Assembly: GCF_001644605.1 (NCBI RefSeq)
Contig: NZ_CP011388.1
Span: forward strand, 2,694,501 to 2,758,500
From: Paenibacillus swuensis
GTDB lineage: Bacteria > Bacillota > Bacilli > Paenibacillales > DY6
DNA: 64,000 nt
Direction of reading: 5' to 3'
Made by a program: the position numbers and the translations under genes. Each line of letters begins with the position of its first letter. Position 1 is the stretch's first letter. Shown in pieces: positions 51,802 to 60,065 of the stretch. The notes below the pieces were generated by a model. The model was not told where the DNA came from and ran no database searches. It was given only the letters and a program-made list of their open reading frames with translations.

Positions 51802-51847
51802 AGCACCGTGCTTGCGGAGTAAGAACTCTGTGTAGCATGGTGCTTTT
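51802..51847 (+). terminator. Terminator after the chemoreceptor gene
   Basis: AGCACCGTGCT (51802-51812) pairs with AGCATGGTGCT (51834-51844) with one wobble, followed by TTTATA. It is clearly related in sequence, loop included, to the terminator at 48531. Confidence 0.75.
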
Positions 51848-51920
51848 ATATTCTGATTTTGTCCCCCGCCCCCGGGCAAGTATAATAAAGATTATCAGCA
51901 TATAAGGAGATTACAGATCT

Positions 51921-52157
51921 ATGAATTATACCGCACAAGAAGTCGCAGAATGGATGGTCAAGGAGATTCAGTTTAAAGGAACGCTTCAACAAGAAGAGGC
52001 TATCGCCTACGTAAAGACTCATTTCGGTGAGCAACATGTTTTTGTGAACGAAAGAGGGAATACGTCGCTGACTAAAGAAGTGAAGTCCGCGTTTAGGAAG
52101 CTGCATAGAGGAAAAGTGGCTTGGGATCGTGATGGTTTCTTTTGGGCGTGGACATAG
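51921..52157 (+). CDS. Small conserved protein (DUF6953-like)
   Basis: This encodes 78 residues: 'YTAQEVAEWMVKEIQFKGTL', 'AIAYVKTHFGEQHVFVNERG', and the ending 'VAWDRDGFFWAW'. The pattern of a winged-helix-like small domain ending in W-D-R-x-x-F-x-W resembles the DUF6953 family of unknown function. AAGGAGATTACAGATCT precedes the ATG. It is a single-gene unit. Confidence 0.6.
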   Translation: MNYTAQEVAEWMVKEIQFKGTLQQEEAIAYVKTHFGEQHVFVNERGNTSLTKEVKSAFRKLHRGKVAWDRDGFFWAWT

Positions 52158-52201
52158 GTTGATTATGGGTTGAGAACGTGGTAAACTAGTCAAGTGACTA
52201 A

Positions 52202-52226
52202 ATGACTATAATTAATTTTTGGTCAT
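52202..52226. promoter_or_regulatory. Operator-like inverted repeat 1 upstream of yhgE-type gene
   Basis: ATGAC (52202-52206) and GTCAT (52222-52226) form a 25-bp site that covers a TATAAT at 52207-52212. The same geometry recurs at 52300. Confidence 0.45.
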
Positions 52227-52259
52227 AAAGCTGATACCGGGGTATAAATGCAATCCATG

Positions 52260-52289
52260 GACGTCCGTTTTTGAAACGGCGTTCTTTTT
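52260..52289 (+). terminator. Hairpin with T-tail in the yhgE leader
   Basis: ACG-CCGTTT pairs with AAACGG-CGT around TTG (one bulged T), followed by TCTTTTTG. It lies after the first promoter-like site and before the second operator, so it may end the leader transcript or belong to read-through control. Confidence 0.5.
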
Positions 52290-52299
52290 GACTCTTAAA

Positions 52300-52324
52300 A
52301 TGACCGAATGAATGAAATGGTCAT
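52300..52324. promoter_or_regulatory. Operator-like inverted repeat 2 upstream of yhgE-type gene
   Basis: ATGACC (52300-52305) and GGTCAT (52319-52324), 25 bp in all with a 13-base centre, lie 27 bases before the gene. The site has the size and symmetry of TetR-family operators; B. subtilis yhgE is next to a TetR gene (yhgD), but none is present here. Confidence 0.5.
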
Positions 52325-52350
52325 AAATAATTAATCAAGGAGTGGAGAAA

Positions 52351-54585
52351 ATGAAGTTGAGAGGTTTACAGCAATTTGGGAAAGAATTGTTCGCCATCGG
52401 GCGCAACAAGAAAGTTCTGATTCCCGTGCTGGCCGTTTTGATGATTCCGGTGCTGTACAGTGCCATGTTTCTCGGCGCGTTCTGGGATCCCTATGAAAAG
52501 TTGAATGATCTGCCGGTAGCGGTGGTGAATTCGGACCAAGGCGCCAATTTTGAAGGAAAGAAGCTTGAGGTGGGGAAAGAGCTCGCGGAAACGTTGCAGG
52601 AGAAGAAGGATTTCCAGTGGCATTTTGTATCCAAAGAGGAAGCTGAGGCCGGTTTAAGTAACAACGAATATTACATGGCCATTGAGATTCCCCGAGATTT
52701 CTCGCAAAAAGTGACGACACTCACTTCCGAGCAGCCGACGACGGCGGAGATTCGCTTCTTGCCGAATGAGGGCTATAACTTCCTGGCCGCCCAGATTGGG
52801 AAAACGGCAATCGACAAAATCAAGACTGAAGTGTCCAAGAACGTAACCCAAGCTTATACAGAAACCGTATTTACGCAAGTAAACACCCTGGCGGACGGAT
52901 TGGGCAAGGCGAGCGACGGCGCGGGCCAGATTGCGGACGGTACCCTGAAAGCCAAGAACGGCGCGGAATTGTTGCAAAAGAATTTAAATAAACTGGCGCA
53001 AGGAACGTTGACGTTGAAAACCGGCGTGAACGAATTGACCGCGGGCAGTCAGAAACTGGCCACGGGCAGCAGCACCTTGAGCACCGGCGCGCAGTCGCTG
53101 GCATCCGGACTGGGACAGCTCTCGGATGCGCAAGGGCAGCTGCAAGCAGGCGTGGCCAAGCTGGGCGCGGGCACGCAGCAGCTGAACAGCGGCGCGGCGA
53201 GCCTGGCCGGCGGGCTGGATCAGCTTGCAGCTGGCGCGAGTCAGCTGCAAGCGGGCGCGTCCGAGGCTAAGCAAGGCGCGGACAGCTTGTCCGGCGGCCT
53301 GCAAGCCTCGGCAGACGGCGCGGCGAAGCTGGAGTCCGGCGCGGCGCAGCTCGCGGCCGGATTGGAGCAGTACGCCAAGAACCCGGCCTTGGCGAATGAC
53401 CCGAACTTCGCGAAATTGGTTGCGGCCAGCAAGCAAGTAGCGGATGGCGCGAAAGCGTCGTCCGGCGGGCAGCAGCAGCTGGCCGCGGGCGCGGCCAAGC
53501 TGCAGGAGGGCCAAGGCCGGCTGGCCGACGGCTTGACGACGCTGAGCGGCAAGCTGACGGAAGCCGGCAGCGGCGGCCGGAAGCTCGCCGCAGGCGCGGA
53601 GCAGCTGCTTGCGGGGCAATCGCAAGTGGCTGCGGGGATGCAGCAGTTCGGCACGAAGCTGCAAGAGGCCGGCGCGGGCGGCGCGAAGCTGGCGGCGGGC
53701 GCGCAGGACTTGTCCGGCGGCAGCCAGAAGCTGGCAGCGGGCTTGGGCACGTTGTCCAACGGCGTGACTACATTGTCGGACGGCTCCCTGAAGCTGGATC
53801 AAGGCGCTCGCCAAGTGACCAGCGGATTACTTCAACTGACTGATGGAACCGATGAGCTGGCGGGCAAGCTGGATGAAGCCGCAGTGAAAACTTCGGATAT
53901 TCACGGGGACGACAAGCTGTATGATATGTTCGCTTCACCGGTATCCGTGACGGAAGATAAAGTAACCGAAGTACCTAACTATGGTACGGGTTTTGCGCCT
54001 TACTTCCTGTCCCTAGGTTTGTTCGTGGGCGCATTGCTTTTGTCCATCGTGTTCGCACTGAAAGAGCCTGCCGTGAAGCCGGCCAACGCCTGGAGCTGGT
54101 TCGTGGGTAAAGCGCTGACCTTAGTCGTGGTCGGTGTGATTCAGTCGCTGATTGCCGACGCCGTGATCCTTTACGGTTTGGGCCTGAAAGTGGACAATGT
54201 AGCCCTCTTTATCGTATTTAGCATCATTACAAGTATAACCTTTATGGCATTAATTCAATTCCTCGTTACGGCATTGCAGCATCCGGGCCGTTTCGTGGCG
54301 ATCATCCTGTTGATCTTCCAATTGACGAGCAGCGCGGGTACGTTCCCGATGGAATTGATTCCTGGCTGGTTGCAAAAAGCGAGCTTCTGGTTACCGATGA
54401 CCTATTCGGTAGCGGGTTTTAAAGCCGTGATCTCCAGCGGAGACATCTCGGTGATGTGGAACAATGCGGCGATTCTGGGCATCTTCATCGCAATTTTCGC
54501 GGCGGCGACCCTGTTGTACTTCGTCGTTTCGTATCGTCGCGAGTATGAAAATTCTGATTCTTCTGCTACGATCGCGGCGGTCTAA
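52351..54585 (+). CDS. YhgE/Pip-family membrane protein
   Basis: This encodes 744 residues: one membrane segment near the N-terminus ('VLIPVLAVLMIPVLYSAMFL'), a long extracellular region, and five or more segments at the C-terminus, the layout of YhgE/Pip proteins (phage infection protein; ESX-type secretion partner). The external region (about 185-510) consists of short repeats with Leu and Gly at fixed places (patterns like 'LAAGAxxL', 'LxSGAxxL'), expected to form an extended helical stalk. AAGGAG lies 8 bases before ATG 52351. Part of the repeat region (53040-53760) is far more GC-rich than its neighbours. Confidence 0.88.
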   Translation: MKLRGLQQFGKELFAIGRNKKVLIPVLAVLMIPVLYSAMFLGAFWDPYEKLNDLPVAVVNSDQGANFEGKKLEVGKELAETLQEKKDFQWHFVSKEEAEAGLSNNEYYMAIEIPRDFSQKVTTLTSEQPTTAEIRFLPNEGYNFLAAQIGKTAIDKIKTEVSKNVTQAYTETVFTQVNTLADGLGKASDGAGQIADGTLKAKNGAELLQKNLNKLAQGTLTLKTGVNELTAGSQKLATGSSTLSTGAQSLASGLGQLSDAQGQLQAGVAKLGAGTQQLNSGAASLAGGLDQLAAGASQLQAGASEAKQGADSLSGGLQASADGAAKLESGAAQLAAGLEQYAKNPALANDPNFAKLVAASKQVADGAKASSGGQQQLAAGAAKLQEGQGRLADGLTTLSGKLTEAGSGGRKLAAGAEQLLAGQSQVAAGMQQFGTKLQEAGAGGAKLAAGAQDLSGGSQKLAAGLGTLSNGVTTLSDGSLKLDQGARQVTSGLLQLTDGTDELAGKLDEAAVKTSDIHGDDKLYDMFASPVSVTEDKVTEVPNYGTGFAPYFLSLGLFVGALLLSIVFALKEPAVKPANAWSWFVGKALTLVVVGVIQSLIADAVILYGLGLKVDNVALFIVFSIITSITFMALIQFLVTALQHPGRFVAIILLIFQLTSSAGTFPMELIPGWLQKASFWLPMTYSVAGFKAVISSGDISVMWNNAAILGIFIAIFAAATLLYFVVSYRREYENSDSSATIAAV

Positions 54586-54595
54586 AAATCGTTCC

Positions 54596-54630
54596 AAGCC
54601 TACGTCCTGTTTACAGGGCGTGGGCTTTTT
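54596..54630 (+). terminator. Terminator after the YhgE/Pip gene
   Basis: A 14-bp stem (AAGCCTACGTCCTG with CAGGGCGTGGGCTT, two wobble pairs) around TTTA, followed by TTTATAT. Confidence 0.9.
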
Positions 54631-54705
54631 ATATGATAAAAAGTATATAAAATATGGGTAATAACTAGGGTTTGCACTTCTTTAGGATTGTTGATACTTA
54701 TTTGA

Positions 54706-54884
54706 ACTGGAATGCTGGGTTATCCCCAAGGCTCAGTGGTGAATCGAAGAACTGGAATGCTGGGTTAACCCCAAGGCTCAGTGGTGTGATAAAAGACTGG
54801 AATGCTGGGTTATCCCAAACGCTCAGTGGTGGAACGAAGAACTGGATGCTGGGTTATCCCAAACGCTCAGGGGCATCGGTATCC
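54706..54884 (+). repeat. Tandem array of four 45-bp units
   Basis: Four units begin at 54706, 54751, 54796 and 54841, each starting ACTGGAATGCTGGGTTATCC (the last lacks one A and ends early). Copies differ at a few positions, e.g. TTAACC instead of TTATCC in unit 2. No gene is convincingly encoded: a 76-codon frame over the array exists, but it has no ribosome site and merely reads the repeat. See the opposed array at 55090-55220. Confidence 0.85.
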
Positions 54885-55089
54885 GTTGGTCCACTTGGCT
54901 GAGATCAAGATTGGCAGACATGAAGCCTCATCATGATACTTACGTCTGATTGATCGAAAGTTACTTCAGTAATTGTCACAATCTTCACTCCCCATACGCA
55001 TTACGGGAACAAATGTTCTTTAAAAGTAATATAATACCAAACGAATATTCCTATTACAAGTGTTTTTTTGAAAAGAACGGATAGTATTA
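54885..55089. other. Spacer between the two opposed repeat arrays
   Basis: About 205 bases, AT-rich towards the right. I see no gene, known RNA or terminator in it. Confidence 0.4.
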
Positions 55090-55220
55090 TAACCTGATTC
55101 TTCGGGATAACCCAGCATCGGAACTGAATTATTTCTAACTGTTTCTTGGGGATAACCGAGCATTGGAACTAAAATACGGTTTACCTGATTCTTCGGGATA
55201 ACCCAGCATCGGCGCTGAAA
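55090..55220 (-). repeat. Array of three 45-bp units, opposite orientation
   Basis: The core GGGATAACCCAGCAT lies at 55104-55118, 55149-55163 (as GGGATAACCGAGCAT) and 55195-55209, 45 and 46 bases apart. It is the reverse complement of ATGCTGGGTTATCCC in the 54706 array. So the seven units form two opposed arrays with the same period. Confidence 0.85.
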
Positions 55221-55349
55221 TGCATTGAATACGTGGCAGTTGACCAAGCAACATGATCCAGCCTCGTCCGCGAACTCTTTATTTTGGGATGGAAATAGCA
55301 AGTGGTATACTGAATGTAACAAAGCCCGCACGGAAGGAAGTTAAATCAG

Positions 55350-56681
55350 ATGGCGACACGAGTGGTGGATATCCCTTCTTCAAGGATGGCGAATTTTCTC
55401 GGATTCCAACGGGATCCTTTGGGGTTTCTGGTGGACACTCTGCCTCTTGGCGAGGTGGTATCCCTGCGTACGAGCGCGTTTCGTCCAACCTTCATTGTAA
55501 ACTCTCCCGACTTTGTGCAGGAGATTCTGGTTACGCAGGATGCGGCTTTCCGTAAAGGTCGCAGTACGAATGTGTTGCGCCGGACCATCGGGGAGGGCCT
55601 GTTAACTTCCGAGCACCACACGCACCGCCAACAAAAGCGCTACCTCATGCCGGTTTTCTATAAAGAGCGGATTCAGTCTTACGCTAATATTGTGGTCGAG
55701 GAGACGGAGAAGCTGGCGGATCAGCTGCGGGAAGATGTGCCCGTCCCGATGCATGAAACGATGATGCAGCTAACGCTGGGCATCATCGCGCGTACGATGT
55801 TTCACACTGAGCTGGCAGAGGAAAAGGCGGAGCTGGCCGAGGCGGTGGACGATACGATCCGGCAAACGGCGAAGACGTTGTTCTCGCCCTTGATCCTGCC
55901 CCTTGCCGTGCCTACGGCGGGGAACCGGAAACACAAGAAGGCGATCCGAACGCTGGAGCGCATGGTCTACGATGTTATCGCGAAAGCGAAGGAGCGTCCG
56001 GAGGTCTATACGGACAGCATGCTCGGCTTGCTCCTGGACACGAAAGACGAGTCCGGGGAGCCGTTGCCGGACGAAGAGATTCGCGACCAGATGATGACGA
56101 TGCTGCTGGCCGGACACGAAACGACCGCGAATGCCATGGGGTGGGCATGGTACGGCCTGGAGCAGAATCCGGAGGCCGCGGAACGGCTGCGGGCGGAGCT
56201 GGCTTCTGTGGACGGGACGGGAGATGCGTCGGCCTACGACCTTTACCGCGAGCTCCCCTACGCCAAACAGGTGATTCAAGAGACGCTAAGGTTATATCCG
56301 CCGGCCTGGATGATCCTTCGGGAAACGGAGCAAGCGGTGGAGATGCTGGGCGAGTCTTTCCCGGCCAACAGCAGCTTCCTGATCAGCCCATACGCCATCC
56401 ATCGGAATGAACATGTATTCGCTGATGCTGCGGCGTTCCGCCCTGAGCGCTTCGACCAAGGGCTGAATGCCTGGCCGCGATTTGCCTATTTTCCTTTCGG
56501 CGGAGGTTCACGTGGGTGCATCGGATCCCAGTTCGCCATGCTTGAGGCGGTGCTCATCCTGAGTACGCTTGCCCGGCGTTTCAAGTTCGTTTCCGTCGAA
56601 GGTCAGGGAACCGCCATCCCGGAACCGCTGGTTTCCCTGCGCATCAAGAACGGCCGGGAGATGGTACCGATTCGTCTGTGA
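55350..56681 (+). CDS. Cytochrome P450
   Basis: This encodes 443 residues of soluble bacterial P450: the I-helix oxygen motif AGHETTAN (about 255-262), ExxR in 'VIQETLRLYPP' and the heme loop 'FPFGGGSRGCIGSQFA' with the ligand Cys near 390. It hydroxylates an unknown, probably lipophilic substrate and needs external redox partners, none of which is adjacent. GGAAGGAAG precedes the ATG. It stands downstream of the opposed repeat arrays. Confidence 0.93.
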   Translation: MATRVVDIPSSRMANFLGFQRDPLGFLVDTLPLGEVVSLRTSAFRPTFIVNSPDFVQEILVTQDAAFRKGRSTNVLRRTIGEGLLTSEHHTHRQQKRYLMPVFYKERIQSYANIVVEETEKLADQLREDVPVPMHETMMQLTLGIIARTMFHTELAEEKAELAEAVDDTIRQTAKTLFSPLILPLAVPTAGNRKHKKAIRTLERMVYDVIAKAKERPEVYTDSMLGLLLDTKDESGEPLPDEEIRDQMMTMLLAGHETTANAMGWAWYGLEQNPEAAERLRAELASVDGTGDASAYDLYRELPYAKQVIQETLRLYPPAWMILRETEQAVEMLGESFPANSSFLISPYAIHRNEHVFADAAAFRPERFDQGLNAWPRFAYFPFGGGSRGCIGSQFAMLEAVLILSTLARRFKFVSVEGQGTAIPEPLVSLRIKNGREMVPIRL

Positions 56682-56686
56682 GCATG

Positions 56687-56738
56687 CGCCGTAAACCATG
56701 CACTGCAAGTCACGCCGTAAACCAAACGCTGTAAGTCA
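56687..56738 (+). repeat. 26-bp direct tandem duplication
   Basis: CGCCGTAAACC...AAGTCA occurs at 56687-56712 and again at 56713-56738 with four differences, just after the P450 stop. It may be a recent slippage duplication. Confidence 0.6.
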
Positions 56739-56781
56739 TACACCGGCAGCCTCCCGACGAAACCACGGAAGGTTTAAACCG

Positions 56782-56787
56782 TATAAT
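56782..56787 (+). promoter_or_regulatory. -10 element of the M50 protease gene
   Basis: TATAAT lies 30 bases before the preferred GTG start. Because transcription would begin near 56794, the upstream ATG codons at 56698 would not be in the message. Confidence 0.45.
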
Positions 56788-56817
56788 AGTTCTGAACGAA
56801 TGAAAGGAAGTGCTCTT

Positions 56818-57963
56818 GTGTCCAAAAACCGAAACCGCTCCTTTCTGGTTGCCATCGGCCTGTTTCTGCTGTCCAAGTTCAAGTGGGCGATTGCCCTCCT
56901 GAAGTTTACAAAGTTCGGCGGCACTCTGCTTACGATGGGAGCCAGCTTGGGCGTGTACGCCTGGGCCTATGGCTGGAAGTTTGCCGCGGCGATTGTATAT
57001 TTGATTTTTGTCCATGAAATGGGCCATATTATAGCGGCCAAACGGAAGGGCATCGCCACCTCGCCGGCGTTCTTTATCCCTTTCGTCGGCGCGTTGATTT
57101 CATTGAAGGAGCAGCCGCGTGATGCCGCGACCGAAGCTTATCTGGCTTACGGCGGACCGCTCGCCGGCCTGATCTCATTCTTACCCGCCGTGGGGATCTA
57201 TTATTTCACGGAGGAGCCTTTCTGGGCGTTGGTGATCTTTCTCGGGGCGCTCCTGAATCTGTTCAATCTGTTGCCGGTATCTCCTTTGGACGGGGGGCGA
57301 ATTGTATCGGTGCTCTCCAGCAAAATCTGGTTTATCGGCTTATTAATTCTCGCAGGAATCCTGATTTTCTCACCTAGCTCAAGCCCCATCCTGTTTTTCA
57401 TTTTGCTGATCGGGGTCTTCACCTGGTGGGGACGAATTCGTGAAGGTTACAAGAATAAGCTGCTTTCCTACGAGAAGGAGAAATTAAACGCCTTCCAGGC
57501 GGAGCTTAAGCAATGGCCAAGTTACTCCAGCACGATTGGTTTGAAAGAGTCGTTAAACCGGATAACCAAGGAAGCGAACGGCAAAGTAGCCACAGCCCGG
57601 AAGTGGTACATTCCGTTCCTGCATGATCAAGAGCGGGAAGCGCGGGACAAGGCGAAAGTCGACCTGGCCTATGCGGAAGAAGCCCGGATGTTAATCATGC
57701 AATGGGAGCACCAGCCGGTGTTCTACGTGGACAATGATCCGCAAAGACCGGAGGTTTCACCGTTGTTATCCGCCGTGCATGCCAAGCTGGATGAACGTCT
57801 GAGTATTGTCAACGAGCAACTCGAACGTCTGCGTACCTATTATGTCTCTACACCAGCGGTTAAGTGGAAGGTCCTGACCGCATATGTTGCTTTAGCTATT
57901 GTTCTGTCTTTATTCATGATCTACGGTCAACATCTGATGGAGCTTCATCAAGTAGATTTGTAA
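56818..57963 (+). CDS. Site-2 protease family protein (M50)
   Basis: This encodes 381 residues from GTG 56818 (AAAGGAAG, 7 bases). The zinc motif is 'FVHEMGHIIAA' (about residue 66) and the third ligand is in 'PVSPLDGGRI' (about residue 157), as in membrane-embedded M50 proteases related to SpoIVFB/RseP. After about six membrane segments, a soluble helical C-terminal part of some 150 residues follows, ending in another membrane segment. It probably cuts a membrane protein in a regulatory pathway; the partner is unknown. It lies just upstream of the TerD genes that carry an ECF promoter. Confidence 0.85.
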   Translation: MSKNRNRSFLVAIGLFLLSKFKWAIALLKFTKFGGTLLTMGASLGVYAWAYGWKFAAAIVYLIFVHEMGHIIAAKRKGIATSPAFFIPFVGALISLKEQPRDAATEAYLAYGGPLAGLISFLPAVGIYYFTEEPFWALVIFLGALLNLFNLLPVSPLDGGRIVSVLSSKIWFIGLLILAGILIFSPSSSPILFFILLIGVFTWWGRIREGYKNKLLSYEKEKLNAFQAELKQWPSYSSTIGLKESLNRITKEANGKVATARKWYIPFLHDQEREARDKAKVDLAYAEEARMLIMQWEHQPVFYVDNDPQRPEVSPLLSAVHAKLDERLSIVNEQLERLRTYYVSTPAVKWKVLTAYVALAIVLSLFMIYGQHLMELHQVDL

Positions 57964-58050
57964 GTTATGGACCTGGACTATTTTGCCAAAAAGGTAATTT
58001 ACTTATTCTGTAGAATATTGTAATGATAGTCTGAAGTGCAAGCGAAGGTT

Positions 58051-58076
58051 GGAACCAATTGTCCGGAACAATCGTA
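58051..58076 (+). promoter_or_regulatory. ECF sigma-factor promoter of the terD genes
   Basis: GGAACC (58051-58056), 16-base spacer, CGTA (58073-58076). This fits the TGAAAC-N16-CGTA pattern of sigma-W/M-type promoters in Bacillus and relatives. The terD homologues of B. subtilis (yceCDE) are also under such sigma factors, which supports the call. Leader length to ATG 58162 is about 80 bases. Confidence 0.7.
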
Positions 58077-58161
58077 ATGGTATATGATAAAACAAGCATA
58101 GGTTGAAGCAGCGATAGTTAACGCCTCAGCCTATCAGCATGACATGGGAGGTTTATTATTC

Positions 58162-58764
58162 ATGGCTATATCTCTGGTAAAGGGTCAGAAGATTGATTTG
58201 ACTAAAGGTAACGCAGGTTTATCCAAAGTGATCGTAGGTTTGGGCTGGGACCCGGCTGAAGTGGAATCCAAAGGATTCTTCGGTATGAAGAAGAAAGCGG
58301 CGGCGAATGTGGATTGCGATGCTTCCGCATTAATGTTGGATGCTAACGGTAAATTAACGAGCAAGACAAACCTGGTATGTTTCTATAATAAACAAAGCGC
58401 GGACGGATCGGTCATTCACTCCGGGGATAACCTTACAGGTGAAGGCGCCGGCGATGACGAGCAGATTTTCGTAGATTTGAACAAAGTACCGTCAAGCGTG
58501 GAGCGCATTCTTTGCGTCGTTAATATTTATGAATGCGAAGCCCGCCGTCAAGATTTCGGTATGATCCGTTCGGCGTACATTCGGATCGTGAATCCCGCGA
58601 ACAACCAAGAGCTCATTCGCTTTAATCTGACGGATAACTATTCCGGCAAGACAGCGCTTGTTGTCGGAGAACTGTATCGGAACAACGGCGAATGGAAGTT
58701 TAACGCGATCGGCGAAGGAACGCATGCGCCGCATGTAGACAAGCTGGCTCTTCAATACACATAG
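58162..58764 (+). CDS. TerD-family stress protein 1
   Basis: This encodes 200 residues of TerD fold: 'AISLVKGQKIDLTKGNAGLS', acidic calcium-site motifs 'NVDCDASALML' and 'GEGAGDDEQIFVDL'. It has a Lys-rich insertion near residue 35 ('FFGMKKKAAA') absent in the two paralogues. TerD proteins bind calcium and occur in tellurite resistance and cell-envelope stress operons. GGGAGG lies 10 bases before ATG 58162. It is first of three tandem copies behind the ECF promoter. Confidence 0.88.
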   Translation: MAISLVKGQKIDLTKGNAGLSKVIVGLGWDPAEVESKGFFGMKKKAAANVDCDASALMLDANGKLTSKTNLVCFYNKQSADGSVIHSGDNLTGEGAGDDEQIFVDLNKVPSSVERILCVVNIYECEARRQDFGMIRSAYIRIVNPANNQELIRFNLTDNYSGKTALVVGELYRNNGEWKFNAIGEGTHAPHVDKLALQYT

Positions 58765-58797
58765 ACTAACCATCTATCATAGAAAAGAGGTAACTGC

Positions 58798-59379
58798 ATG
58801 GCTATTTCGTTAACCAAAGGTCAGAAAATCGATCTCACCAAGACGAACCCGAATCTGACGAAAGTGATTGTAGGATTAGGATGGGATACGAACCGTTACG
58901 ACGGCGGCAAGGACTTCGACCTGGATGCTTCGGTATTCTTGTTGAACGGTCAGGGCCAATGCGGCGCGGATACAGACTTTATTTTCTATAACAACCCGAA
59001 GAACGGTAACGGCTCCGTAGTTCATACCGGCGACAATCGGACGGGCGCGGGCGACGGGGACGATGAGCAGGTATCTGTAGACTTGTCCGCGGTACCGGCG
59101 AATGTGGAACGCATCGCTTTTGCCATTACGATTCATGAAGCAAGAGAGCGCAACCAGAATTTCGGTCAGGTGGCCAATGCCTTCGTGCGCATTTTGGATG
59201 AGCAGAGCGGTACGGAGCTGATCCGTTACGATCTGGGCGAGGATTTCTCCATTGAAACGGTGGTTGTGGTCGGTGAGTTGTATCGTCATTCAGGTGAATG
59301 GAAGTTTAACGCGATCGGCAGCGGCTATCAGGAAGACTTGGCAGGGTTGTTGGGCAAATACGGATTATCTACTTCATAA
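58798..59379 (+). CDS. TerD-family stress protein 2
   Basis: This encodes 193 residues. 'GWDTNRYDGGKDFDLDASVF' and 'GAGDGDDEQVSVDLSAVP' are the standard calcium-binding segments, and 'LIRYDLGEDFSIETVVVVGE' is the most conserved TerD stretch. It is more canonical than the first copy. AAAGAGGTAACTGC precedes the ATG. It is co-transcribed with copies 1 and 3. Confidence 0.92.
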   Translation: MAISLTKGQKIDLTKTNPNLTKVIVGLGWDTNRYDGGKDFDLDASVFLLNGQGQCGADTDFIFYNNPKNGNGSVVHTGDNRTGAGDGDDEQVSVDLSAVPANVERIAFAITIHEARERNQNFGQVANAFVRILDEQSGTELIRYDLGEDFSIETVVVVGELYRHSGEWKFNAIGSGYQEDLAGLLGKYGLSTS

Positions 59380-59409
59380 GAATCACACTATAATCTAGGA
59401 GGAAATGAC

Positions 59410-59988
59410 ATGGCGGTTAGTTTATCCAAAGGACAAAAGGTAGATTTAACAAAAACAAACCCAGGCATGACGAAAGTGGTTGTAGGTTTGGGCTGGGATG
59501 TAAACAAGTATGACGGCGGCAATGAATTCGACTTGGATGCGACGGCGTTCTGTCTGAACACCAACGGCAAAGTCAATGTGGAAACGGACTTCATGTACTA
59601 CAACAACAAGAAGAACGCGAACGAATCCATCGTGCTTTCCGGTGACAACCGCAGCGGCGAAGGGGCAGGGGATGATGAGAGCATTCAGATCAACCTGGCG
59701 ACCGTACCCGAGAATATTGCGAAAATCGCTTTCTGTATCACCATTCATGACGCTGCGGCGCGCTCCCAGAACTTCGGGCAGGTGGCTAACGCATACGTCA
59801 GAGTTCTCAATGAAGATACAGGCGCTGAACTGATTCGTTATGATCTGGGCGAAGATTTCTCGATTGAAACGGCGGTTGTCGTAGGCGAGTTGTACCGACA
59901 TAACGGAGAATGGAAGTTCTCTGCAATCGGCGGCGGGTATCAAAATGGGCTCGAAGGGCTTTGCCGCGACTTCGGCGTTGACATCTAA
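59410..59988 (+). CDS. TerD-family stress protein 3
   Basis: This encodes 192 residues, closely similar to copy 2 ('GWDVNKYDGGNEFDLDATAF', 'LIRYDLGEDFSIETAVVVGE'). AGGAGGAAATGAC precedes the ATG. A hairpin follows before the biosynthetic genes, so TerD levels may exceed those of the enzymes. Confidence 0.92.
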   Translation: MAVSLSKGQKVDLTKTNPGMTKVVVGLGWDVNKYDGGNEFDLDATAFCLNTNGKVNVETDFMYYNNKKNANESIVLSGDNRSGEGAGDDESIQINLATVPENIAKIAFCITIHDAAARSQNFGQVANAYVRVLNEDTGAELIRYDLGEDFSIETAVVVGELYRHNGEWKFSAIGGGYQNGLEGLCRDFGVDI

Positions 59989-60002
59989 CATTTAAATAGT
60001 TA

Positions 60003-60040
60003 AATATCCCTCACGGCCAGTCCTAGAGGGATATTGTTAT
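60003..60040 (+). terminator. Hairpin between terD3 and the biosynthetic genes
   Basis: AATATCCCTC (60003-60012) pairs with GAGGGATATT (60026-60035), 10 bp, loop 13, followed by GTTATTTC. The T-run is poor, so partial read-through into the next genes is likely. Confidence 0.6.
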
Positions 60041-60065
60041 TTCTGGGGAAGAGGAGGAGTGGCAC

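Noticed and set aside
52984..53814. 276-codon minus-strand frame opposite the YhgE/Pip stalk
   Set aside because: It is Arg/Leu/Ala-rich shadow coding of a GC-rich repetitive gene; the plus-strand protein has clear family features.
54672..54902. 76-codon protein over the 45-bp array
   Set aside because: No ribosome site, and the frame shifts where unit 4 lost one base; it only reads the repeat.
54706..55220. CRISPR array
   Set aside because: The units are contiguous degenerate tandem copies without unique spacers, and no cas gene is present.
55020..55331. 103-codon protein on the minus strand over the opposed array
   Set aside because: No ribosome site or recognisable domain; it covers repeats and the upstream region of the P450 gene.
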